From: DASVTR01 sp036382855
GTDB taxonomy: Bacteria > Acidobacteriota > Blastocatellia > Pyrinomonadales > Pyrinomonadaceae
Direction of reading: 5' to 3'
NCBI GenBank assembly: GCA_036382855.1
Contig: DASVPO010000021.1
Location: 1 to 64,000 of the forward strand
DNA: 64,000 nucleotides
Part shown: positions 50,801 to 58,981 of the stretch, in pieces
Numbering within the stretch: the stretch's first letter is position 1
How the letters are laid out: each line of letters starts with the position of its first letter
The notes under the pieces: model-generated
What the model saw: only the letters and a program-made list of their open reading frames with translations
Database searches by the model: none
What the model was told of the DNA's origin: nothing
Made by a program: the position numbers and the translations under genes

Positions 50801-52993
50801 CTACTGCGGCAAGTAGGCAGCAGGCACAGGAATGTCTCCGCTCCCACCCAGATATGCTGTCCTCACGCTGTTAGTGCTCGTCTGGATGATGTACCAGGTG
50901 CCTTCTGAGGGACGGAAGACGGCAATCTCGGCCTTGCCGTCGCCATCATAATCTCCGGGCACGGGCAGGTCATCGCCTGCGCCCCAGCCTTTGATGATAC
51001 TTGCGCCTGACGAATAGCGTATGTACCAGTTGCCTTCCAAGGGGCGATAGACGGCGATGTCCGCCCGTCCGTCTCCGTCGTAATCGGCCTCGACAGGCTT
51101 GTCCATCGAATCTCCCCAGTTGGTGACACTCGCTGCGCCGTCGCGGCTGTTGATGATGTACCAGTTGCCGTCCGAAGGGCGATACACGGCCACGTCGGTT
51201 TTTCCATCACCGTCGTAATCAGCAGGCACAGGCTTATCACCGTTTGCTCCCCAGCCGCGCAGCGTCGCCGTGTTAGTAGCCGAGTTCAAGATGTACCAGT
51301 TACCGTCTGACGGACGAAAGACGGCCAGGTCACTCTTACTGTCGCCGTCGTAATCACCCGGCGCGGGAATGTCATCGTTGCCGCCCCAGTTCTTGAGTAT
51401 GGCTGCGCCGTCCGAACTGCGTATGATGTACCAGTTGCCCTCCGTGCCACGGAAGACAGCGATGTCGGCCCGCGCGTCGCCATCAAAGTCTCCGGCCAAA
51501 GGCTTGTCACTGCCGAGTCCCCACTGACGACTACTGACAGAACCGCTGCCATCCAAAATCAACCAAGTGCCGTCGCTCGGACAAAAGATAGATGCATCAG
51601 CGCGGCCATCGCCTTGAAAGTCGAAGGCTGCGGCCCTGCCTCTTTCCGCCTGGTAGCGCGCCAGCGCGAAGTCGTTAGTGGAACTATAATCCGTTCCAGC
51701 CAACAACACTTTGCCATCCGGCTGAAGCGCGAGAGCAGACGCGCCCGAAGTACTTAAGATTTGAGTGGTGATTTGACCGCTGTGGTTCGAGCCAAAGCTC
51801 GTGTCGAGGCTGCCATCAGCTTTGAAACGCTCCATGGCGAAGAAACTGCCGCTCGTGCCGGCGACGTAAAATCTGCCGTCCGGCCGTAGCGCAATGGCGT
51901 AAGCTGTGGAGCTACTGCCGTTGAATTTCGTCGTCACCTGCCCGCCGCTTCCGAAGGTTGAGTCAACAGTCCCGTTGCTGTTGTAGCGGACGACGGCGAA
52001 GGAATCCGTATCGTTGTAATGCTTAGAGCCTCCGGCAGCGAGTATTTTTCCGTCCGGCTGAATGGCGACGGCGTTGGCCCTGTGATAGGGAAAACCAAAG
52101 CCGGGACTGAGGTCGGTCCAAGCCCTGCCGTTATTGCCGAAACTCGTGTCAACCGTGCCGTTGGCGTTATAGCGTGCGAGCGCGAAATACCACTTGCTGC
52201 TGCAACAGTCCAACTGTCCGGCGGCGACAATCTTGCCGTCGGGTTGCAGCGCTAAAGCATGAATATAATCATGCCCCCCCAGAAACTCCGTGGTTACTTT
52301 GCCACCGCTGCCGAAGCTTGTGTCCAGAGTGCCGTCGCTGTTGTAGCGCGCCACCGCGAAGTCAGTATTCTGATAACTGACCGGGAGATAGCCGCCGACC
52401 AGAATTTTTCCATTCGGTAGCAACGCCAGCGCGTAGGCTCTAATCGCAGTTCCTGTATTGCCGCCCGTGCCGAAACTCGTGTCGAGGCTGCCGTCGCTGT
52501 TGTAGCGTGTCAGGTCCGCGAGGCCGGTTCCGGCTGTAAGGATTTTGCCGTCCGTTTGAATCGCGACCGCATACGCGATGTTAGACGAAGCCGTGCTCGC
52601 TATCACTGTCCCGCCCTGACCGAAGCTTAAATCCGGCAATCCGTCGCGTGTGTAACGCGCCAGCGCTGCCCTGACGTGGTTCGGCTCGCCGTCAGAGTTC
52701 GTTTGCCCGACAACCACGATGCGACCGTCCGGCTGGACAGCCATCGCGCGTGCCTGGTCATCGCTGCCACCAAAATCGGTCGTGGCTGTCCCACTACCGC
52801 CGCCGAAAGACGGGTCAAGATTACCCTCTGCGGCCGAGGCTTTAAGCAGAACTCCCAACAGCACCAGCGATGCCGTGATAACCACGAATGAAAGGGTGCA
52901 ACGAATCCATCCCAACCGTCTGAAGCGCAGGTTCGTGCTTCTCAAAACGTCTGACCGAGATGAATGTCCGCGTTGATTCTTTTCCCAATGCAT
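50801..52993 (-). CDS. Exported delta-60 repeat and FG-GAP-like repeat protein
   Basis: About 730 residues from the ATG at 52993 with GGGGAGG upstream. After a signal/anchor segment (TLSFVVITASLVLLGVLLKA) come about seven delta-60 repeats (GSLDTSFGTGG, GTLDTSFGSGG, with LQPDGKIVAAG between), which build a beta-propeller. Then come six FG-GAP/VCBS-type repeats (DYDGDGKTDVAVYRPSDGNW, YIIN) with Ca2+-binding DxDxDG loops, likely a second propeller. A large secreted or surface protein; ligand unknown. It has its own ribosome site and is too large for a typical cassette. Confidence 0.88.
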   Translation of the reverse strand: MHWEKNQRGHSSRSDVLRSTNLRFRRLGWIRCTLSFVVITASLVLLGVLLKASAAEGNLDPSFGGGSGTATTDFGGSDDQARAMAVQPDGRIVVVGQTNSDGEPNHVRAALARYTRDGLPDLSFGQGGTVIASTASSNIAYAVAIQTDGKILTAGTGLADLTRYNSDGSLDTSFGTGGNTGTAIRAYALALLPNGKILVGGYLPVSYQNTDFAVARYNSDGTLDTSFGSGGKVTTEFLGGHDYIHALALQPDGKIVAAGQLDCCSSKWYFALARYNANGTVDTSFGNNGRAWTDLSPGFGFPYHRANAVAIQPDGKILAAGGSKHYNDTDSFAVVRYNSNGTVDSTFGSGGQVTTKFNGSSSTAYAIALRPDGRFYVAGTSGSFFAMERFKADGSLDTSFGSNHSGQITTQILSTSGASALALQPDGKVLLAGTDYSSTNDFALARYQAERGRAAAFDFQGDGRADASIFCPSDGTWLILDGSGSVSSRQWGLGSDKPLAGDFDGDARADIAVFRGTEGNWYIIRSSDGAAILKNWGGNDDIPAPGDYDGDSKSDLAVFRPSDGNWYILNSATNTATLRGWGANGDKPVPADYDGDGKTDVAVYRPSDGNWYIINSRDGAASVTNWGDSMDKPVEADYDGDGRADIAVYRPLEGNWYIRYSSGASIIKGWGAGDDLPVPGDYDGDGKAEIAVFRPSEGTWYIIQTSTNSVRTAYLGGSGDIPVPAAYLPQ

Positions 52994-53161
52994 CTTCGTC
53001 CTCCCCTTAGCGCACTCAGGCAGTGCTCTTCCAGACAATATTTCGCGAGGCTGATTTCTGAAGATGGGGGTTGCGAGGTAAAGTTAGAAACGGACCGGGT
53101 ACAAAGGAGTGAAAGCGGGGGCAGAATTTCTTCAGGCGGTAGAGTATAGTCAAACATCTTT

Positions 53162-53257
53162 GCCTCGTCCAGAGAATTTTCTGAGGCCTGGCAGACTGGA
53201 GCCGGACGACGATGAAAGGTAAGCTATCGAGGAGTCGGGTTGAATTAGTTGTTAAGC
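53162..53257 (-). repeat. attC-like site
   Basis: Minus strand: 5' core GCTTAAC, AACTAATTCAACCCGACTCC, block AGCTTACCTTTCATCG; the 3' side is degenerate (AAAATTCTCTGGACGAGGC). It lies 57 bases beyond the stop of the next gene. Confidence 0.5.
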
Positions 53258-53314
53258 GCGCACGCAAATGAACAGTGTGCCGCACACCCGATTTATTTCT
53301 ACCTGGCAGGCAGC

Positions 53315-53698
53315 TTATCTCTGCAATAACGAAAACGTCAGCAAGCCACTGATGCCGACCGAAAATACTCCGGCAAGAACGAATTCCCAAGACCTTTCCA
53401 TTGAGACTCGCGCCAGCATTTTCACCCCGCGACAAGGGAAAACAAAATAGATGAAACTCTTGAGCACCAATCCCCAACCGATTAACGTCAGCACAACAGG
53501 CAAGCCGTGCCACACATTATGGAAGGAGACGATAAGAACACCCAGAGGGAAATGAAGAAGCGCGTTGTGGAAACTGCCAGCCTTGCCCTTGCCGTGCATG
53601 TCAATAAAGAACTGCGCCCAGACCTGAGGTTGAATGATGTGAGATAGGCCAGTGATAAAGAAGCAGACGATAGCAAGCTTTGTAACCGCCAGTTCCAT
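53315..53698 (-). CDS. Small membrane protein of unknown function
   Basis: A 127-residue protein with four hydrophobic helices (LAIVCFFITGLSHIIQPQVW, HFPLGVLIVSFHNVWHGLPV, VVLTLIGWGLVLKSFIYFVF, EFVLAGVFSVGISGLLTFSL). The pattern LSHIIQPQVWAQFF recurs in small DoxX-like or uncharacterised cassette proteins. It sits between two attC-like sites. Confidence 0.7.
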   Translation of the reverse strand: MELAVTKLAIVCFFITGLSHIIQPQVWAQFFIDMHGKGKAGSFHNALLHFPLGVLIVSFHNVWHGLPVVLTLIGWGLVLKSFIYFVFPCRGVKMLARVSMERSWEFVLAGVFSVGISGLLTFSLLQR

Positions 53699-53735
53699 GA
53701 TTCAGACCTCCGCCTCCATCCTCATAACAAGCAGC

Positions 53736-53847
53736 GCCCAATGACCAATTTAACCCGCCGCCCGACGATACCACTCAACCGACGAGAAGCCAATAAAGGT
53801 TAATGAAAGCTAAGATGAGAGCGGTCGGGTTGAATGAGTTGTTAACC
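53736..53847 (-). repeat. attC-like site, right end of the array
   Basis: Minus strand: 5' core GGTTAAC, AACTCATTCAACCCGACCGC, block CTTAGCTTTCATTAACC, GGCGGCGGGTTAAATTGGTC and a degenerate 3' core. No further site is seen to the right, so this may be the integrase-proximal or distal border. Confidence 0.6.
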
Positions 53848-53904
53848 AAGTTCAGAGGGACTAAGCAGGATTTTGTGTAAGTGAATGTGAGCTGAGTCCT
53901 CGCA

Positions 53905-54054
53905 TCAGTACTTGCCCTTCCGCTTAGTTTGGCGAACTGGTTGAGCGCTCCGCTCCAATTCCTGCCCGGCCATCGTCAACTTCTGGCTGATAGTCTTCAA
54001 CCCAAGATACATCAACTTGAAGACTGCGGCGCGGCGTGGAAAATCACTCTTCCA
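53905..54054 (-). pseudogene. IS256-type transposase C-terminal remnant
   Basis: The minus strand reads WKSDFPRRAAVFKLMYLGLK and TISQKLTMAGQELER up to a TGA at 53905-53907, which fits the C-terminus of IS256-family transposases (FPSRRAVMKALYLAL ... WTMPI). The upstream part is absent. It lies between the cassette array and the second CHAT locus. The 53848-54197 stretch holds no other gene. Confidence 0.5.
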
Positions 54055-54197
54055 TAAATTTACTTTTCGCGCAGAGCAATCTCGCCGGGGCAGGTTTTGA
54101 AAGAGTAGCTATACTCCTCCATCAGTGATGACATCACATGACACTTCTGCTATCTTCTATCGCGACTCAATCTGACGGCTTCGCGTGACGCCTACTC

Positions 54198-54857
54198 ATG
54201 ACGCAGAACCTGGCGAAGCTCGCCCAATCGTCTGGGCCGCTAGCTCGTATTTCACTAAGACCGCGAATGACAGAACCCCCACGCAATCTTTCAGACATAC
54301 CCCAAGCCCCGGGCGGCGGGGCTTTTACACGACTTCTTAGTTCGCTTTCCACGGACAATGAGGAGGCGTGCCGTCGTTACGTCTCCCTGCACACGAAACT
54401 CGTCAATTTTTTCAACATGAAAGGTGTTTCCGACCCGAGGAGCGCCGCCGACGAGGTGATGGATCGGGCGGGTCGCAGAATCAGTGAGGGTGCGCCCGTG
54501 ACTAATGTGACTAGCTATTGCCTTGGTATCGCCAGGAACGTGACGAAAGAGAGACTGCGCAAGGAGCGGCGTGAGAGCTCGGCTCTCCTCACGTTCACTG
54601 TAGATTTGAACGAAGGTCTTGGCGAGGAGATAGAAAGAATCAATCAACTGTTGAAGCCTTGCTTCGAGCAGTTGACCGTCGAAGAACAGCAAGTGCTTCG
54701 TGCGTACTGCCAAGCCTTGACGGGCCGCGCCCGCGCCGAACATCGCCGGCGGCTGGCCGACGAGATGAAGACTACGCAGAGGGCCCTGCGGATTCGCATC
54801 ACGCGCCTACGCCGTAGGCTGTGGGAATGTGTCCGTAATCGCTCGAAGAGTATCTAG
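54198..54857 (+). CDS. Divergent ECF-like RNA polymerase sigma factor
   Basis: A 219-residue protein. Residues 60-125 look like sigma region 2 (DNEEACRRYVSLHTKLVNFF, ADEVMDRAGRRI, TSYCLGIARNVTKERLRKER) and residues 150-210 like region 4 (LTVEEQQVLRAYCQALTGRA, LADEMKTTQRALRIRITRLR). The next gene encodes a one-helix membrane protein, like an anti-sigma factor. The pair is encoded convergently with a CHAT protease, so the sigma factor may switch on the protease locus. Confidence 0.7.
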   Translation: MTQNLAKLAQSSGPLARISLRPRMTEPPRNLSDIPQAPGGGAFTRLLSSLSTDNEEACRRYVSLHTKLVNFFNMKGVSDPRSAADEVMDRAGRRISEGAPVTNVTSYCLGIARNVTKERLRKERRESSALLTFTVDLNEGLGEEIERINQLLKPCFEQLTVEEQQVLRAYCQALTGRARAEHRRRLADEMKTTQRALRIRITRLRRRLWECVRNRSKSI

Positions 54858-54954
54858 TAGCTCCATCTTCGGTGTAACAAATCTAATATTGGGAACATTA
54901 TCATGTAGAGGCAGGCGGAGAAGTTGTGATAGCATCGCCCCACCCTTCTAAATA

Positions 54955-55734
54955 ATGACTGACGGACGCATTATCGCTTACCTGTTAGACGAACTGCCTG
55001 AGGAAGAAGCGGAGCAGTTCGAGGAATATTGCTTCGCGCAGGAAGATTGGCCCGAGCAGATTAATCTCATAGAAGAGAATTTAATATACGCTTACCTGCG
55101 CGGGGAACTCTCGCCGGAGCAGCGCGAACACTTCGAGCGCAACTATTTAACCACCGAAGCGCGCCGCGAACATGTGTTGATGACCGCCGCGCTATTACGC
55201 CAGCTGGACACCCCACAGGAGGAAACCAGCTCGCCCGTCATCAGACAGCCAGATGAGCCGAGCCGGGCCAAAGGCTTAATCGCTTTCTGGAACAGTCGAG
55301 CCTGGGGACTGCCTGCCGTCGCCGCTTTAGGACTAGTAGTCGTGATAGTCGGCGCGTGGTGGCTCTTACGGCTCCGCACATCAACCCGCCAGACCGTGGC
55401 GACGCTGACACTAACGATTAGCACCGATAGAGAACGCGGTGATGGCGCTCGCCCCGTGAGCGTGAGACTTCCGCCTGATGTTGACGCGCTGAGCATTCAG
55501 ATGCGAGTGCCGGAGCAGGCGACAGCGAGCGGGTCGCCGAGCCGCGTCGAGTTGTTGGATGAGGACGGGGTGGTCAGTCCACTAGTGATAGAGACGCGCG
55601 ACGCCGGAGCAGTCGCCGTCATCATCCCCGCAGCGCGACTCAAGCGCGGGCCGTACTCGCTGAGACTCTTCACGAAGAACGCTGAGGGCGCGGAGCAACG
55701 CGTCAGCGGTCTCTATTTCTTCGTTGTCGAATAG
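54955..55734 (+). CDS. Single-pass membrane protein, anti-sigma-like
   Basis: A 259-residue protein. The N-terminal part (DGRIIAYLLDELPEEEAEQF, EENLIYAYLRGELSPEQREH) has two short helical repeats of the kind found in sigma-associated anti-sigma-like proteins but lacks zinc-binding Cys/His. One transmembrane helix lies at about 117-137. The outer domain is beta-rich (VRLPPDVDALSIQMRVPEQA, AVAVIIPAARLKRGPYSLRL). It probably controls the upstream sigma factor. It overlaps the convergent CHAT gene by 22 bases. Confidence 0.65.
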   Translation: MTDGRIIAYLLDELPEEEAEQFEEYCFAQEDWPEQINLIEENLIYAYLRGELSPEQREHFERNYLTTEARREHVLMTAALLRQLDTPQEETSSPVIRQPDEPSRAKGLIAFWNSRAWGLPAVAALGLVVVIVGAWWLLRLRTSTRQTVATLTLTISTDRERGDGARPVSVRLPPDVDALSIQMRVPEQATASGSPSRVELLDEDGVVSPLVIETRDAGAVAVIIPAARLKRGPYSLRLFTKNAEGAEQRVSGLYFFVVE

Positions 55735-58700
55735 CCGCTTCGAGCGCACCGTCTTCTACGGCGGAGATAGATGTACGAGCCGCCCGCCAGCAGCGCCACC
55801 GCAGCGCCCGCCGCTACCGCGGTCGTCGCCGCCCCCGCCGGAGCGGGCTTGATAATCTGACGGTACTCACCCTGTAGCGTGAACGCCGCCCAGTAGTAGG
55901 GCGAGCGCCATTGCGGCTCCTGCCGGATGCTGTTCTGCGCCTCGCGCAAGGCCGCCGCCGGTCTCATCCCGCGCCGCAGCATGTTGTCGTAGAAGCGTTT
56001 CATTAACTCGGCTGTAACCTCGTCATCCACTTCCCACAGGCTCGCCACCACGCTGGACGCCCCGGCGTACAGAAATCCGCGTGTCAGGCCGACCAGTCCC
56101 TCGCCGCGCACCTCTTTACCGAGCGCCGTCTGGCACGCACTCAGGACGACCAGATCGACTGGAGCGTGCAGCTTGTAGATGTCCGCCAGCCCGACGAAGC
56201 CGTTCAAGGGCCGCCCCTCCTGATCCACCAACGACATCACGAGGCCGGAAAGCTCCGGCTCCCTGGCGTTCAGCAGGCCGTGTGTCGCGACGTGCAGGAT
56301 GCGGTACTGTGTCAGGTCAAGGTTGCGCAGGTTGTCGCGCGTGGCGTCGAACTCCGTATAGATTAAGGCTTCGTCGGTCGGGGCCATCCGGCGCAGCTCG
56401 TTCAATTCATCTTTGGCGAAAAAGAGAGGGGGCAGTTTGCTCGGCTCGGGAGTCTGTTCCGGGCGACGCGCAGAGCGGCGTTGCCGACGTTGCTCCTCCT
56501 CCAGAGGCGAAGGGCCGCCTCCCCTTCCGGCGCGTGCACCGGGGGCCTTCCACGAGTAGTTGGAAGACAACACAGGGTCGCCGAGCGCGGCCAGTAGCTT
56601 CGGCGCGGCGGGACGGTTCTGCATCTGCTGCCGGACGAGGGCCAAGGTCGAGGCCGAAGGCGCATTGATGATTTCGTGCCGGGCGATCAAAGGCTCGTCG
56701 GAGTCCTGAGAGGGTGTGAGGATTTGGAAAGGGATATACTGCAAGATGCCGTCCGGGACGACGATGAGGCGATATGTTTTCAACTTGTCGGCGACGGGGC
56801 CGAGCACGAGGCGGCTTAACTCGGCGACGGCCGCCCGTGTCTCCTCCTGCTTCTGAGCGCCATCGGGCGGCTCGTTCAGCAGGACGGCCAGTTTGTGTGC
56901 GGCGGCCTCTATGACTCGCTTGTCTGCCAGTTCGTAGCTCTCCAGCCCCGCAGGAGTGATGATCCACAGGTAGCTCTTCTGGCCCCCGAGCGAGTATTCC
57001 AGCAGGGACGTTTCCGCGTCGAGAACCTGATTCTGGATGTCGGCTAACTTCAGCGGGGCGGGCCGCAGCAAGGCATTGAAGCTTGCGGAGCTGTTGATTT
57101 GCGCTTCCAATGTCTCACGCCGCGAACGCAGCCGGACCAGTTCCGCCTCGACCTCCTGCCTCGACTCCTCAGGCGCTTCTTCGCTGCGCAGTCTCGCGCG
57201 CCTGTCGAGAAGCTTCTGCTCGTCCACTTGCAGCCTCTCTTCTTCGAGGAGCAGCGCGGGGTCGGCCGCGCGGCGCAGCTCCCGCCGGTGGTCTCTAATC
57301 GAATCTACGAGGGAGCGTGCGCGGCCGAGCTCGCTGGCCTCAAAGGCGGCGACGTTGAAACCTTCGCCGGGCTGCGCAGCGTGGCGCTGCATGAGCAACT
57401 CGACGTACGTTTCGTAACGGTCGTGGACGGAGTCGAGGAAAGAACTTCGGAGGTCTTTGCTGGGCGCGTTCTCGCGCAGTTGCTCGGTCAGCTCGATGGA
57501 CCTTTTGAGATAGTCGCCAGCCGCGTCAAGGTTCTGCTGTTCTAGTTCGAGCTTGCCGAGCCCGAAGCAGAGGGCGGCTTCGTTCGTGTAATCCTCGAAG
57601 CTACGGAAGACCTGCAAGGCTTGGCGGTAAGACTCCGCCGCCGCCGCCGCGTCTCCGAGCAGATGCCGGGTCTGGCCCAGGAAGGTCTGCGCCCGCGCCC
57701 ACTCACGTCGCCTCCCGCCCTGCTCGTGGAGGGCGACGGCCTGGGAAAACTGTTGGGCGGCGGCGTCGTGCTGCCCGGCTGTCAGATAGACCCTCCCGAG
57801 GTCTTCGTGACACAACGCGGCCAGACGCTTATCGTCTATCTCCAGCGCCTCTCGCAACGAGTCTTCGATCTGTTGCGTTGCCAGGGCGTAGTCGCCGAGG
57901 CGGGCCCGGACGCGGCCGGCTTTGCGGCGGGCGGTGGCGGCGGCTTCCCTGTCCCGCGCGTGGTCGCGGTAGAGGGTCAGCGCTTCTTCGAAGTAGGTGA
58001 GGGCCGTCTCCAGTTGCCCGTATGCCTCGTAGACCTCGCCCAAGCTGTTGGCGATCTGCCCGGCGATGAAAGGTTCCGCCTCTTTGTCCTGAAGCAAAGA
58101 CCGGGCCTCGTTGAGCAGTCCCAGCGCTCTCTGCCATTGGCCCAGCCGGATGGCGAGGAAATTTAACTCCACGAGCGTGCTGGCCTGTTCCACGGCGTTG
58201 TCTAACTCACGCCAGATGGACAGGGCACTTTCCAGAGTGGCGGCCGACCGCCGCACGTCGCCCAGTCGCATGTAGGGCGCGCCCAGGTAATAAAGCGCGC
58301 GTGCCTCGCCCGCACGGTCTTGTAAGTCACGCCATAGCTGCGCAGCCCTTTGGCCGGACGAGACGGCCTTCTCCAGCTCGGCCTGCTGGAAGTAAGAGAC
58401 GCTCAACTCTTCCAGACTCCGCGCCTCGCCGCGGCGGTATCCGAGGCTGAGGCTGAGCGATTGAGCCTCGTTCAGAAGGCGCAGGGCGCTCTTATTATCC
58501 GCGCGGGAGCGTCGGGCGACCGCCGACGAGGTGAGCGCATCAACCAGCAGCGGGCCGTCGCCCGCCCGGCGCGCGGCGGCGAGGGACTCCTCGGCGGCGG
58601 TCGCGGCCGCGTCGGGGTCGTTGAGTTTGAGGTGGAGTTCGGAGGCGTGTCTGAGGGAACGCGAGAGGGGGGCGGCTTCGCCCGACTGCCGCAGCCGGGC

Positions 58701-58892
58701 CGCAGCCGCCGTCGCCTCGGCCAGCGCCCGGCGGCGTGCCTCAACCGTGGTCGGAAGCGCGCCGCCGTCAAAGTTGTCGCCGGAAGCCTGAGTTGTCCCG
58801 CCTTGACTGCGCGCACGCGTGACGGACGGCTCCGGCCCCGCGGCCGCGTAGAGCAGCACACAGCAGCAGCACAGAGACAGGAGACGTTTCAT
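55713..58892 (-). CDS. Exported TPR-CHAT protease
   Basis: A 1059-residue protein. A signal peptide (LLSLCCCCVLLYAAAG) is followed by about a dozen tetratricopeptide repeats (residues 60-480; for example ALYYLGAPYMRLGDVRRSAA, ANSLGEVYEAYGQLETALTY). The CHAT domain (about 720-1015) has the catalytic His871 in LHVATHGLLN and Cys920 in VVLSACQTALG, with GLTRGFLYAGASSVVASLW and YYWAAFTLQGEY. A final membrane helix (AAVALLAGGSYIYL) anchors it. TPR-CHAT proteins act as caspase-like proteases; this one would work outside the cytoplasm. It follows the C11 peptidase gene on the same strand by 89 bases. Confidence 0.93.
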   Translation of the reverse strand: MKRLLSLCCCCVLLYAAAGPEPSVTRARSQGGTTQASGDNFDGGALPTTVEARRRALAEATAAAARLRQSGEAAPLSRSLRHASELHLKLNDPDAAATAAEESLAAARRAGDGPLLVDALTSSAVARRSRADNKSALRLLNEAQSLSLSLGYRRGEARSLEELSVSYFQQAELEKAVSSGQRAAQLWRDLQDRAGEARALYYLGAPYMRLGDVRRSAATLESALSIWRELDNAVEQASTLVELNFLAIRLGQWQRALGLLNEARSLLQDKEAEPFIAGQIANSLGEVYEAYGQLETALTYFEEALTLYRDHARDREAAATARRKAGRVRARLGDYALATQQIEDSLREALEIDDKRLAALCHEDLGRVYLTAGQHDAAAQQFSQAVALHEQGGRRREWARAQTFLGQTRHLLGDAAAAAESYRQALQVFRSFEDYTNEAALCFGLGKLELEQQNLDAAGDYLKRSIELTEQLRENAPSKDLRSSFLDSVHDRYETYVELLMQRHAAQPGEGFNVAAFEASELGRARSLVDSIRDHRRELRRAADPALLLEEERLQVDEQKLLDRRARLRSEEAPEESRQEVEAELVRLRSRRETLEAQINSSASFNALLRPAPLKLADIQNQVLDAETSLLEYSLGGQKSYLWIITPAGLESYELADKRVIEAAAHKLAVLLNEPPDGAQKQEETRAAVAELSRLVLGPVADKLKTYRLIVVPDGILQYIPFQILTPSQDSDEPLIARHEIINAPSASTLALVRQQMQNRPAAPKLLAALGDPVLSSNYSWKAPGARAGRGGGPSPLEEEQRRQRRSARRPEQTPEPSKLPPLFFAKDELNELRRMAPTDEALIYTEFDATRDNLRNLDLTQYRILHVATHGLLNAREPELSGLVMSLVDQEGRPLNGFVGLADIYKLHAPVDLVVLSACQTALGKEVRGEGLVGLTRGFLYAGASSVVASLWEVDDEVTAELMKRFYDNMLRRGMRPAAALREAQNSIRQEPQWRSPYYWAAFTLQGEYRQIIKPAPAGAATTAVAAGAAVALLAGGSYIYLRRRRRCARSGYSTTKK

Positions 58893-58981
58893 ATCGCTTC
58901 CACGCAGAGACGCCCCGGCCGATTCAGACGCGCCCCGGACAGCTCCGCCGGCGGAGGCCGTCCGTCAAACGAAGCGGCCGC

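Noticed and set aside
50801..52993. Regular spacing of repeats resembling a tandem or CRISPR-like array
   Set aside because: The period comes from delta-60 and FG-GAP protein repeats within one open frame; units differ at DNA level and there are no uniform spacers.
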